The notes under the pieces were generated by a model, which worked only from the letters and a program-made list of their open reading frames with translations, searched no databases and had not been told where the DNA came from. Both the position numbers and the translations under genes were made by a program. 64,000 nucleotides of DNA from Rhodanobacter sp. (GTDB taxonomy: Bacteria > Pseudomonadota > Gammaproteobacteria > Xanthomonadales > Rhodanobacteraceae): assembly GCA_040371205.1 (NCBI GenBank), contig AP031382.1, forward strand, positions 1 through 64,000. Reading direction: 5' to 3'. This document shows, piece by piece, positions 30,128-39,000 of this stretch; within the stretch, counting starts at the first letter, position 1; each line of letters begins with the position of its first letter.

Positions 30128-31789
30128 ATGAAAATTCACTCCAAGTCACTACTTCTATCTGAAGAAGCCTGGGGTCTTCCGTCAGAGTTCTATTCATGCT
30201 GGAACGCCCGCGGCCTCTACAACCCTCTCCAATTTGTACTACGCCTTCGACCGGACATTCACCGAGCGCTAAGTAGTGCACCCGCAGGACTTATCATGCG
30301 GGATCAACTATCCGAAGAGCAATTATTAGCGTTCTCGACTTATTTGCACGAAAACATTCATTGGTGGCAGCACGTAGGGTCAATAACTGGGCTTTTTCTA
30401 AGTCTTATCTATCCGACACAATCCCATTTGAACCACAAATATCTGTTGGAAATTCTCTCCGACCTAGGACCAGTAAAGTCAGTTCGTGATTATAACTTAT
30501 TGAACGCAAAGCCACATTGCGAAGAAACAAAACTTGATCGAAACATAAATGTCGCCCTGAACAATTGGCATGACATTGAGTTCTATCGTTGGCTCGTAAT
30601 TGATCCAAAGAGCATCAAAGAAAAAATCAATGACCCTTATTTTGAATGCGTAGGACACTCCTACGACGTCGCTATCGGTGCCGTACTTTGGCTTCTTTCT
30701 TCGACTATCGATCCTGACCTCGAAATCTTTCCCGACCCCAGAGCTTGGGAGGCGAGAGCGCAGCGATTACGTGATGCTAAAGTCACTGGCTTCTACTATG
30801 GATCCCCAATACACCTACCTCTGATTGGTGCAAAAGAGATTTTTGAAGGGCAGGCGCGGTTTAGCCAATTGCAGTATTTGTACCTCTCTTCTGGACGAAC
30901 GATTAGCTGGGATGATTTCGATAAAGCCGGGATGTTTACCGCGGTGTACGTAGAAGCGTTTCAATACTTCCTGGATCTCACGGGGCAGGAACGCCCATCG
31001 GAACTCGATGATCCTGTAGTTGGATTGTTCTTAGTCGTTTGCGATATCTCAATCAATCCGGCCGAATGTTTTATAGATGGCCTCGTCGATTTTAAGAGGC
31101 TAGTCGAAGTCCATGATCCTGGATTTCGATTTATTCAACTGTGCTTGACGATTAAGGATGAGGTAAGTTCATTTCGTTCCTGCATTACAGATTATTCGGC
31201 GACTGAATATTGGAAGGTTTCTGATCTTCTGTGTTCTGTAGCTGGCTTTACTAGCCCTCGCACTCTCCTTCAAACTGTGGCTTCGTGGCCAAGTAAGCTC
31301 CAAAGCATTGCGAAACTTCTCGATGAAGACAAGACGTTTAGTTTTGCTCCGGGAAACCTACCAGTGCGAGTGTTCTTGGCTCGGTTCATTCGCTTTCAAA
31401 TAGATAAGTTGGCAACGCCTGAATTCTTCTGTTGGCCCGGCATGTGGATGACCACGGGCAGGAAGGGTGGCATTACACCTGAGGGTGCGCTTTCCCTATT
31501 TGAAGAGCATAGAGCACTCTTTGTGGACAAGGAGGATGGAGATATTTATCCAAGAACGTTTATTGATCGAAATGAGGTTGCGGTGCAAGAGACATTTGAT
31601 ACCTTTTATTCCTGGGTGGCAGTTTATGAACTAGCCCGTCAATGGCTAGTCGGAACTGGCGAATTCGACTTCAATTTTTGTTGGCTCACGAGCAAATATT
31701 CGCAGAGCGAAATGGAGGAGTGGGCATCTGGCCGATTTAAGGAAGCGTTCGGCATTTCCACAACTGAGTTCAAGGTGGTCTCCGGTTAA
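30128..31789 (+). CDS. Unrecognised 553-residue protein with HExxH motif
   Basis: I do not recognise the family. The sequence has a zincin-type HExxH motif: H74-E75-N76-I77-H78, within FSTYLHENIHWWQHVGS. A second conserved-looking acidic motif, KEIFEGQARF at 236-245, could provide the third metal ligand (E240), as in HExxH...ExxA-type proteins. There is no signal peptide or membrane segment, so it is probably cytoplasmic. The rest is aromatic-rich and helical. Base and codon use are far more AT-rich than the surrounding genes, a sign of transfer. It is the only sizable gene between the two copies of the phhA 3' end. A metalloprotease-like role is inference only. Confidence 0.8.
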   Translation: MKIHSKSLLLSEEAWGLPSEFYSCWNARGLYNPLQFVLRLRPDIHRALSSAPAGLIMRDQLSEEQLLAFSTYLHENIHWWQHVGSITGLFLSLIYPTQSHLNHKYLLEILSDLGPVKSVRDYNLLNAKPHCEETKLDRNINVALNNWHDIEFYRWLVIDPKSIKEKINDPYFECVGHSYDVAIGAVLWLLSSTIDPDLEIFPDPRAWEARAQRLRDAKVTGFYYGSPIHLPLIGAKEIFEGQARFSQLQYLYLSSGRTISWDDFDKAGMFTAVYVEAFQYFLDLTGQERPSELDDPVVGLFLVVCDISINPAECFIDGLVDFKRLVEVHDPGFRFIQLCLTIKDEVSSFRSCITDYSATEYWKVSDLLCSVAGFTSPRTLLQTVASWPSKLQSIAKLLDEDKTFSFAPGNLPVRVFLARFIRFQIDKLATPEFFCWPGMWMTTGRKGGITPEGALSLFEEHRALFVDKEDGDIYPRTFIDRNEVAVQETFDTFYSWVAVYELARQWLVGTGEFDFNFCWLTSKYSQSEMEEWASGRFKEAFGISTTEFKVVSG

Positions 31790-31969
31790 CAGAAGCTCGA
31801 CCCTTCATTTCACCGGACCTGCGCGAAAGCCGCACAGGCCGGTGAATTCAAACGTAGACCGTCCGCTTTTGGCCGAAATCGGTCATCAACTGCATGATCA
31901 GCTGCCTTCGATCCGCAGCGGGTTTCTTGCCGGAGATGCGGCCCGAATCCGATTCGAGGTCATGACACG

Positions 31970-31992
31970 AAAAAGCCGGCGCAAGGCCGGCT
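31970..31992 (-). terminator. Intrinsic terminator of phhA
   Basis: On the minus strand a 7-bp stem (AGCCGGC) with a 5-base loop is followed by TTTTT. It lies 25 bp past the phhA stop. The remnant copy at 29375 lacks this terminator. Confidence 0.8.
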
Positions 31993-32016
31993 CGATTCGG
32001 GTGAGGCGGAAACGAC

Positions 32017-32910
32017 TCAGGTATCCGCGCTGCTCGCGAATCCTTCCCGCGTCCCGCGGTTGAACACGCGGTCGCTGTCCAGCACGTCCGCCGCCGCGTG
32101 TGCCGGCTCGGTCTTGAGCCTGGCGTAGATCGGCGTGAAGTCCGGCCGCGTCACATCGAACAATTGCTCGAAGCTGTCGATCACGAAGTAGGTCTGCTGG
32201 TAGGTGTCGATCTTGTAGCGCGTGCTCATCACGCGCTCCAGGCCGAAGCCGATGCGGTTGGGCGCGGGCGAATCCAGGCAATAGATCGACTCGCCCTTGG
32301 AGCTGACGATGCCGGCGCCGTAGATGCGCAGGCCTTCGGCGGTGTTGATGAGGCCGAATTCCACCGTGTACCAGTACAGGCGCGTGAGGTTCATCAGCGC
32401 TTCGGGGCCGATGCCGAACGCCTTCATGCCGCCGCGGCCGTAGGCCTGCATGTAGTCGGCGAACACCGGGTTGAGCAAGAGCGGCACGTGGCCGAACAGG
32501 TCGTGGAACAGGTCGGGTTCGCTGAGGTAGTCGAGCTGGTCGGGCTTGCGGATCCACCAGCTCACCGGGAAGCGGCGGTTGGCCAGGTGGTCGAAGAACA
32601 CCTCGTCCGGCAGCAGGCCTTCCACCGCCACCAGCTGCCAGCCGGTGGCCTCGGCCAGCACCTTGTTGAGTTCGGAGAACTTGGGGATGCCGCCGTCGCC
32701 CAGGCCGAAGCGCTCCACGCCGGCGAGGAACTCCTTGCAGGCGCGTCCGGGCAGCATTTCGCGCTGGCGCTTGTACAGGGTGTCCCACACCTCGTGGTCG
32801 GTGTGCGTGTAGCTGTCCCAGGGCTGCTCCACCACGCCGGTGGCGTAGACCGGGATGTAGCCGCGGTCGGTCTGCTGGTGTTCGACCTTGCGGGGGGCGG
32901 TGGTTTGCAT
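32017..32910 (-). CDS. phhA: Phenylalanine 4-monooxygenase
   Basis: PhhA hydroxylates phenylalanine to tyrosine with tetrahydrobiopterin and non-haem iron. The 297-residue product shows the iron site DLFHDLFGHVPLL (two histidines) near 130 with the third ligand glutamate in YWYTVEFGL near 175, and SWWIRKPDQLDYL near 108. The ATG at 32910 gives the family-like start MQTTAPRKVEHQQTDRGYIP. It diverges from an Lrp/AsnC regulator, which likely controls it. Its last roughly 85 codons are duplicated at 29375-29640. Confidence 0.97.
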   Translation of the reverse strand: MQTTAPRKVEHQQTDRGYIPVYATGVVEQPWDSYTHTDHEVWDTLYKRQREMLPGRACKEFLAGVERFGLGDGGIPKFSELNKVLAEATGWQLVAVEGLLPDEVFFDHLANRRFPVSWWIRKPDQLDYLSEPDLFHDLFGHVPLLLNPVFADYMQAYGRGGMKAFGIGPEALMNLTRLYWYTVEFGLINTAEGLRIYGAGIVSSKGESIYCLDSPAPNRIGFGLERVMSTRYKIDTYQQTYFVIDSFEQLFDVTRPDFTPIYARLKTEPAHAAADVLDSDRVFNRGTREGFASSADT

Positions 32911-33043
32911 GGCGGGTGGCCGGATGGGATGGGTAGCCCCAGCATACGGCGAAGCGGCTGCACGAACCTTGCAATGTTGCGCGCCAGCAAGGCCATGGCG
33001 CAATATTTGTGCGGGAAATATGAGAAATCTCGGAGCATCGTGC

Positions 33044-33556
33044 ATGACCACGCTGGATCGTACCGACCTGCGCCTGCTTGCCGTGCTGCAGTCCGAAGGC
33101 CGCATCACCAATGCCGAACTGGCCGAACGGGTGAACCTGTCGCCTTCGGCCTGCCTGCGCCGCCTGCAGCGGCTGGAGGCGGACAAGGTGATCGCGGGCT
33201 ACGCCGCCCAGATCGATCCGCAGGCGGTGGGCCTGGGCCTGCAGGCCTTCGTGCGCGTGCAGTTGGTGAAGCACGAGGCGGAAGTGATCGAGCGCTTCGT
33301 CGAGCGCGTCGCCGGCTGGGACGAGGTGGTGGCCTGCCATGCGCTGACCGGCGACATGGACTATCTGCTGCACATCTACGTGGCCGACCTGACGGATTTC
33401 TCGCGCTTCCTGCTCGACCGCCTGCTCAACGCCGCCGGCGTGGCCGACGTCAATTCCAGTTTCGTGCTGCGCACGGTGAAGCGCTCGCCCTCGCTGCCGC
33501 TGACGCGCGCGGGCAATCCGGCGCCTGCGCAAAATGTTGCAGACAATAAACGCTAG
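33044..33556 (+). CDS. Lrp/AsnC family transcriptional regulator
   Basis: The 170-residue product has an N-terminal HTH (DRTDLRLLAVLQSEGRITNA, then LAERVNLSPSACLRRLQRLE) and a C-terminal RAM/AsnC ligand-binding domain (about 70-150, ALTGDMDYLLHIYVADL). GGAG lies 8 bases before the ATG at 33044; an in-frame ATG at 33020 is an alternative. It diverges from phhA across a 133-bp gap with an imperfect palindrome near 32999-33013, so amino-acid-responsive control of phhA is the likely job. Confidence 0.93.
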   Translation: MTTLDRTDLRLLAVLQSEGRITNAELAERVNLSPSACLRRLQRLEADKVIAGYAAQIDPQAVGLGLQAFVRVQLVKHEAEVIERFVERVAGWDEVVACHALTGDMDYLLHIYVADLTDFSRFLLDRLLNAAGVADVNSSFVLRTVKRSPSLPLTRAGNPAPAQNVADNKR

Positions 33557-33568
33557 ACTTGCCGGTCG

Positions 33569-34369
33569 ATGGATACCGCCACGACTTCCCCGCCGATCCG
33601 TGACCGCCTGCGCCTGCTGCGCTACCTGTGGCGCGTGCCGCTGCTGCTGCTGCATATCCTGCTGGCGGTTTTCCTCGCCGCGTTCGTGATGAGCTGGAAC
33701 CGCGACAGCGTGATGCAGGACGGCCGCGAGCCGTTCGCGCACCGGCTGATCCGCTGGTGGTCCACTGCGCTGCTGCGGATCTTCGGCCTGCGTTCGGTGC
33801 GCTTCGGCCAGCCGCTGGCCGATCCGGTGCTGTTCGTGGCCAACCACACCTCGTGGATCGACATCGTGCTGCTGCACTCGCAGCGCGCGGTGTGCTTCGT
33901 GGCCAAGGCGGAGATCGCGCGCTGGCCGCTGGTGGGCTGGCTGGCGGCCAGCGGCGGCACCATCTTCCACCGCCGCGGCAGCAACCACTCGCTGGCGGCG
34001 GTGATGCAGGTGATGGTGGAGCGCCTGCGCGCCGGGCGCTCGGTGGCGGTGTTCCCCGAGGGCGGCACCGGCCATGACGGCGTGCTCAAGGTGTTCCACG
34101 CGCGCATTTTCCAGGCCGCGCTGGACGCCGAGTCGCCGCTGCAGCCGGTGGCGTTGCGCTTCGCGCGCGGCGGCCGGCGCATCGTCGACGCGGGCTTCCG
34201 CGAGCACGAGAGCTTCATGGGCAACTTCCTGCGCCTGCTCGGCAGCGCGCCGATGGATGCCGAGGTGCATTTCCTGCAGCCGGTGCCGGCCAGCCCCGAT
34301 GCGCGCCGCAAGATGGCCGAGCTGTCGCGCGAACGCATTGCCGCGGCGCTGGAGGATCGCGCCGCATGA
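33569..34369 (+). CDS. 1-acylglycerol-3-phosphate O-acyltransferase (PlsC family)
   Basis: The 266-residue product has an N-terminal membrane helix (about 24-44, PLLLLHILLAVFLAAFVMSW), the acyltransferase box NHTSWID near 91-97 (H-x4-D catalytic pair) and the glycerophosphate-binding EGGTGHD near 166. It should acylate lysophosphatidate or a related lysolipid at the inner membrane. It starts 12 bp after the Lrp gene and overlaps the next gene by 4 bp. Confidence 0.9.
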   Translation: MDTATTSPPIRDRLRLLRYLWRVPLLLLHILLAVFLAAFVMSWNRDSVMQDGREPFAHRLIRWWSTALLRIFGLRSVRFGQPLADPVLFVANHTSWIDIVLLHSQRAVCFVAKAEIARWPLVGWLAASGGTIFHRRGSNHSLAAVMQVMVERLRAGRSVAVFPEGGTGHDGVLKVFHARIFQAALDAESPLQPVALRFARGGRRIVDAGFREHESFMGNFLRLLGSAPMDAEVHFLQPVPASPDARRKMAELSRERIAAALEDRAA

Positions 34370-35379
34370 ACCTGCCGCGCGGAAAGGACTTCCGACCGGT
34401 CTGGCCGCTCACCAGCGGGCACATGCAGACCATGCTGTCTTCCAGCGGCGTGCGCCGCCTGCTGCTGCCGCGCGCCGCCCGCGCGGTGCAGGAGGGCGCC
34501 GAGGCGGTGATGGTGGACGGCGGCGGCGGCGTGCGGCTCACCGGCGCGTTCACCGCGCAGAAGGCCCGCCCGCAGCCGCGCGGCCTTGCCGTGCTGTTCC
34601 ACGGCTGGGAGGGCAGCGTCGATTCCACCTACGTGCTGCAGACCGGCAGCCGCCTGCTGGCGGACGGCTGGGACATCTTCCGGCTCAACTTCCGCGATCA
34701 CGGCGACAGCCACGCCTTGAACGAGGCGCTGTTCCATTCCTGCCGCCTGGACGAGGTGGTGCACGCGCTGGGCGACATCGCGCAGCGCTGGCCGGCACGG
34801 CCGATGGCGCTGGCGGGCTTCTCGCTGGGCGGCAATTTCGCGCTGCGCGCCGCGTTGCACACGCCGCGCCTCGGCATCCCGCTCGACTATGCGCTGGCGG
34901 TGTGCCCGATCATCGATCCGGGCGAAGGCCTGTTCTCGCTGGAGGAAACCGCGCCCTGGTTCTACCAGGCCTACTTCGTGCGCAAGTGGCGCAAGTCGCT
35001 GCTCGCCAAGCAGAGCGCGTTTCCGCAGCACAACTATTTCGAACTCGCCGAGTTGAAGCAGAACCTGCGCGGCCTGACCGAATCACTGGTGCTGCGCCAC
35101 ACCGACTTCGGCTCGCTGCAGGCATATCTGGACGGCTATTCGGTGGCCGGGGATGCGCTGGCGGCGATGCAGATTCCCGCCACCATCCTCACCGCGCGGG
35201 ACGATCCGGTGATCCCGGTGGACGCGTTCGAACAGTTGCGCCTGCCGCCGAGCGTGGAGCTCGACATCGCCGACTACGGCGGCCACTGCGGCTTCATCCG
35301 CGGCCGCGACATGACCAGCTTCACCGACGACTACATCGCGGCGCGTTTCAACGCGCTGGCCGACGGCAACCTGCGCTAG
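34366..35379 (+). CDS. YheT-like alpha/beta hydrolase
   Basis: The 337-residue product has the COG0429 layout: SGHMQTML near 22, HGWEGSVDSTYVLQ near 83 (oxyanion HG), nucleophile elbow GFSLGGN near 152, catalytic aspartate in LTARDDPVIPV near 280 and histidine in YGGHCGF near 310. Substrate unknown; relatives are esterases. The start overlaps plsC (ATGA), suggesting coupled lipid-related functions. Confidence 0.9.
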   Translation: MNLPRGKDFRPVWPLTSGHMQTMLSSSGVRRLLLPRAARAVQEGAEAVMVDGGGGVRLTGAFTAQKARPQPRGLAVLFHGWEGSVDSTYVLQTGSRLLADGWDIFRLNFRDHGDSHALNEALFHSCRLDEVVHALGDIAQRWPARPMALAGFSLGGNFALRAALHTPRLGIPLDYALAVCPIIDPGEGLFSLEETAPWFYQAYFVRKWRKSLLAKQSAFPQHNYFELAELKQNLRGLTESLVLRHTDFGSLQAYLDGYSVAGDALAAMQIPATILTARDDPVIPVDAFEQLRLPPSVELDIADYGGHCGFIRGRDMTSFTDDYIAARFNALADGNLR

Positions 35380-35463
35380 CCGGAGGGCGCGATGCGCCGC
35401 CGCGGGCCGCGTTCGGCATCGCCCGCCGCTAGAATCGCGGCGTACCCCTGCGCGAGCCCACCC

Positions 35464-37191
35464 GTGACCCTCAGCTCCTACAGCCGCTCCGAACACCTGC
35501 GCTCGCTCTGGCCGTGGTTGCCGTTGTGGACGGCGGTGGCGCTGCTGGCGATCTTCTCGCACGGCCCGATGCCGCTGTACTCCACGCGCACGCTGGCGGT
35601 GGCCTGGGAAATGTGGAACGGCCACCACTGGCTGGTGCCGCACATCAACGGCGCGCCGTACAGCGAGAAGGCGCCGTTGCTGTTCTGGCTGATCCACGCC
35701 GGCTGGTTCGTGTTCGGCGTGAGCGACGTGTGGCCGCGCGTGCTGGAAGTGATCTTCGGCGGCACCGAACTGGTGCTGATCTCGCTGATCGCGCGCCGAT
35801 TGTTCCCCCATCGCGCGTGGATGGCCAAGGCCGCGCCGTGGACCCTGCTGGCGCTCAGCTACAGCTTCCTGTTCGGGCTGCAGATCATGTACGACGTGCT
35901 GCTGGCCGTGTGGGCGCTGGCGGCCCTGCTGTGCCTCGCGCCGACCGCGCGCCGCGAGGAGCCGCGCTGGTGGCTGTTCGGCCTGTGCATCGGTTTCGGC
36001 CTGCTCACCAAGGGGCCGGTGATGCTGCTGCACGTGGCGTTCCCGTGGTTGCTCGGCCCATTCTGGAGCGGCTTTGCGCGCGCGCACCGGGCGCGCTGGT
36101 ACGGGCGCGGCGTGCTGGCCGTGCTGCTCGGCCTGGCGATGCTGGTGGCCTGGGCCGTGCCGGCGGGTTTCGCCGGCGGGCCGGCCTACATGCACCGGCT
36201 GCTCTTCAGCCAGACCGCGGCGCGCGTGATCCACGGCGTGCAGACCGCCCAGCCGTTGCAGAGCCATGCCCGCCCGGTGCTGTGGTACGTGTTGATGCTG
36301 CCGGCGCTGCTGTTTCCCTTCTTCGGCTGGCCGCGCGCCTGGGTGGCGCTGGCCGCGTTGCGCAGGCCGCTGGAACCGGGCCTGCGCTTCGCGCTGGCCT
36401 GGGTGCTGCCGACCTTCCTGGTGTTCTCGCTGGTGCGCGGCAAGCAGATGTACTACCTGCTGCCGGAACTCGCCGGCGCGATGCTGCTGCTGTGCGGCGC
36501 CATCGCGGTGCTGCGCGAACGCAGGCCGAAGCTCGCCGACACCGGCTGGCTGGGCACCTGGCCGCTGGGCGTCGGCAGCCTCGCGTTCGCGCTGCTGCTG
36601 TTCGTGCTGCCCAACCTGGTGGCCGGCGACCACCTGCACGGCGACTGGCCCGATGCCTGTGCGCCGTACAGCCGCTATTTCGCGGTGGTGTTCCTGCTGC
36701 TGGGCCTGCTGCTGCTGTTGCGCGGGCGTGGCGAGCTGCGCCGGCTGGCGGTGGCCGGGCTGGTCGGCACGCTGGCGCTCAACAGCCTGTTCACGCTCAC
36801 CCTGTGGCCGCGCTACGACCTGCGTCCCACCGCGCAACTGCTCGGCGAGGCGGAACGGGCCGGCCACGCGATCGCCTACATCGGCAACTACGAGGGCGAG
36901 TTCCACTTCCAGGCGCGCCTGACGCAGCCGATCCAGGAGGTGAACAGCGACCGTCAGGTCGCCGCGTTTGCGCAGGCACATCCGGCCGGCGTGATCGTGG
37001 AGCACCCGTCGACGCTCGATGCGCAGGCCACGCGCTACGCGTTGCTGATCCAGCCGTTCCGCTCGACGTGGATCGTGGTGTGGCCCGCCGCCACGCTCGC
37101 CGACCTGCGTGCCGGCGCGACGCCCCCCGAACCCGCACAGCCGCCCCAGGTGTATTCCGCCGACGGCGGCCGCGCGCGCGCGCAGCCGTGA
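35464..37191 (+). CDS. Family 39 membrane glycosyltransferase (ArnT/PMT-like)
   Basis: The 575-residue product is a polytopic membrane protein with about 11-12 hydrophobic segments. The N-terminal loop has YSTRTLAVAWEMWNGHHWL and NGAPYSEKAPLLFWL, typical of GT39 enzymes that use polyprenyl-phosphate sugars; the acidic catalytic residue is usually in the first periplasmic loop. I chose the GTG at 35464 because a TAGAAT -10-like hexamer lies at 35430-35435, inside any longer frame from the ATG at 35392. The target (lipid A or another glycan) is not evident. A small TPR gene overlaps its stop. Confidence 0.83.
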   Translation: MTLSSYSRSEHLRSLWPWLPLWTAVALLAIFSHGPMPLYSTRTLAVAWEMWNGHHWLVPHINGAPYSEKAPLLFWLIHAGWFVFGVSDVWPRVLEVIFGGTELVLISLIARRLFPHRAWMAKAAPWTLLALSYSFLFGLQIMYDVLLAVWALAALLCLAPTARREEPRWWLFGLCIGFGLLTKGPVMLLHVAFPWLLGPFWSGFARAHRARWYGRGVLAVLLGLAMLVAWAVPAGFAGGPAYMHRLLFSQTAARVIHGVQTAQPLQSHARPVLWYVLMLPALLFPFFGWPRAWVALAALRRPLEPGLRFALAWVLPTFLVFSLVRGKQMYYLLPELAGAMLLLCGAIAVLRERRPKLADTGWLGTWPLGVGSLAFALLLFVLPNLVAGDHLHGDWPDACAPYSRYFAVVFLLLGLLLLLRGRGELRRLAVAGLVGTLALNSLFTLTLWPRYDLRPTAQLLGEAERAGHAIAYIGNYEGEFHFQARLTQPIQEVNSDRQVAAFAQAHPAGVIVEHPSTLDAQATRYALLIQPFRSTWIVVWPAATLADLRAGATPPEPAQPPQVYSADGGRARAQP

Positions 37192-37520
37192 GCAAACTCG
37201 CGCTCATCGCCAGCCTGCGCGGCCAGTGCGACGGCCCGCGCGACGGCGCGCTGTTGCGCTACGCGCTGGGCGACGCGTTGCTCGACAGCGGCGATGCGGC
37301 GGCGGCCGCCGAAGAACTGCGCCATGCATTGCGCTTCGATCCGCGTTATTCCGCGGCGTGGAAGCTGCTCGGCAAGGCCTGCCTTGCGATGGACGATCGC
37401 GACGGTGCGGCCGAGGCCTGGCGGCAGGGCAGGGCGGTGGCGCAGGAGCGCGGCGACAAGCAGGCCGAAAAGGAGATGGCGGTGTTCCTGCGCCGGGTGG
37501 AGCGTGGGCCGGCCGATTGA
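37188..37520 (+). CDS. Small tetratricopeptide repeat protein
   Basis: The 110-residue product begins at a GTG overlapping the glycosyltransferase stop (GTGA) and contains about two TPR units (LRYALGDALLDSGDAAAAAE and AWKLLGKACLAMDDRDGAAE) followed by a charged tail. It has no signal peptide. Coupling to the glycosyltransferase suggests a partner or scaffold role, which is inference. Confidence 0.8.
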   Translation: MSKLALIASLRGQCDGPRDGALLRYALGDALLDSGDAAAAAEELRHALRFDPRYSAAWKLLGKACLAMDDRDGAAEAWRQGRAVAQERGDKQAEKEMAVFLRRVERGPAD

Positions 37521-37623
37521 AGCCGGGCGTGCGCGGCGATATCGCCGCGATGGTTCGTCGCAGCGCGCATGATTCGGCCTGCCTTGCTATGGTTCGGGCT
37601 TTCCGCCGAACGGAGCCCTGCCC

Positions 37624-39000
37624 ATGCGCATGCGCCAGGCCGCCTTGTTGGCCGCTCTTGCCGCCGCTTTCGCCGTCACGCCGACGCCATCCGCCCGCGC
37701 GGCCGACACGCTGAGCATCCCGGCCATCCAGTACCGCGAGCGCACGTTGCCGAACGGCTTGCAGGTGCTCAGCGTGCAGAACCACGCCAGCCCCGACGTG
37801 GCGGTGCAGATGTGGTACCACGTGGGTTCCAAGGACGACCCCAAGGGGCGCTCGGGCTTCGCGCACCTGTTCGAACACTTGATGTTCAAGAGCACCAAGC
37901 ACATGCGCGCGGAGGAGATGGACCGCCTCACCGAGGACGTGGGCGGCGAAAACAACGCGTCCACCGGCGACGACATCACCAACTACTTCGAAGTCGTGCC
38001 GAGCAACCACCTGCAGACCTTGCTGTGGGCCGAAGCGGAACGCCTTTCCAACCTGGACGTGGACGAGAAGAACTTCCGGTCCGAGCGTGCCGTGGTGGAG
38101 GAGGAATACCGCCAGAGCGTGCTGGCCCAGCCTTACGGCAAGCTGTTCAACGACATCGATGCCTATTCCTACAAGGATCATCCGTACCGGCGGCCCACCA
38201 TCGGCAGCATTCCCGACCTGGAGGCGGCCTCGCTGCAGGACGTGATCGCGTTCCACCGCACGTTCTACCGCCCCGACAACGCCACCCTGATCGTCACCGG
38301 CGACTTCGACCCGAAGCAGCTGGACGCCTGGGTCGACCGCTACTTCGGTTGGATTCCCAAGCCCGCCACGCCCGTCCCGCGGGTGGATGTGAAGGAGCCG
38401 AAGCGGCGCAAGGACGAGCATTACACCGTGACCAGCGCGACCGCGCCGCTGCCCGCGGTGGCGATGACCTGGCTGATTCCGCCCGCTGCCGACGGCAAGG
38501 ACCTGATCCCGCTGCAGGTGGCCGCCGCGTTGCTGGCGCAGGGCGATTCCTCGCGCCTGTACCAGTCGCTGGTCTATCGCCATCAGGTCGCGCAGCAGGT
38601 GGGCGCCAATGCGGATGGCCGCGAGGGGCCCGGACTGTTCACCGTGTACGCCATCCTCGCCAGCGGGCACACCACCGCCGAGGCGGAGAAACTGATGCGC
38701 GAGGAGATCGTCTGGCTCGCCACCCAGCCGATCCCCGCCGCCGAACTGGCCAAGGTGAAAACCTTGCTGCTCACCCGCGAACTCAAGCAGCGCCAGACCG
38801 CGCAAGGCATCGCCTTCGCGCTGGGCCAGGCGACGCTCACCGAGGGCGACCCGGCCCGCGTCAACAGCGACCTCGATGCCTTGCAGAACGTCACCGCGGA
38901 GGATGTGCACCGCGTGCTCCGCGACTACGTCACCGGCGCGCACAGCGTCACCATCGACTATCAGCCGAAGGCCGCCGCCAACCAGGGAGACGCGAAATGA
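37624..39000 (+). CDS. Exported M16 family zinc peptidase
   Basis: The 458-residue product has a signal peptide (MRMRQAALLAALAAAFAV, cleavage after SARA near 26) and the inverted zinc motif HLFEH within GFAHLFEHLMFKSTKHM near 80, with the third ligand glutamate in RAVVEEEYRQSV near 158. It is the catalytic partner of an M16 pair: the next gene encodes a related protein without HxxEH. The two starts and stops overlap (ATGA). Processing-peptidase or PqqL-like roles in peptide clearance are possible. Confidence 0.93.
   Translation: MRMRQAALLAALAAAFAVTPTPSARAADTLSIPAIQYRERTLPNGLQVLSVQNHASPDVAVQMWYHVGSKDDPKGRSGFAHLFEHLMFKSTKHMRAEEMDRLTEDVGGENNASTGDDITNYFEVVPSNHLQTLLWAEAERLSNLDVDEKNFRSERAVVEEEYRQSVLAQPYGKLFNDIDAYSYKDHPYRRPTIGSIPDLEAASLQDVIAFHRTFYRPDNATLIVTGDFDPKQLDAWVDRYFGWIPKPATPVPRVDVKEPKRRKDEHYTVTSATAPLPAVAMTWLIPPAADGKDLIPLQVAAALLAQGDSSRLYQSLVYRHQVAQQVGANADGREGPGLFTVYAILASGHTTAEAEKLMREEIVWLATQPIPAAELAKVKTLLLTRELKQRQTAQGIAFALGQATLTEGDPARVNSDLDALQNVTAEDVHRVLRDYVTGAHSVTIDYQPKAAANQGDAK

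Noticed and set aside
31842-32063. 73-codon plus-strand ORF
   Set aside because: It covers the phhA terminator and 3' end and has no ribosome binding site or similarity.
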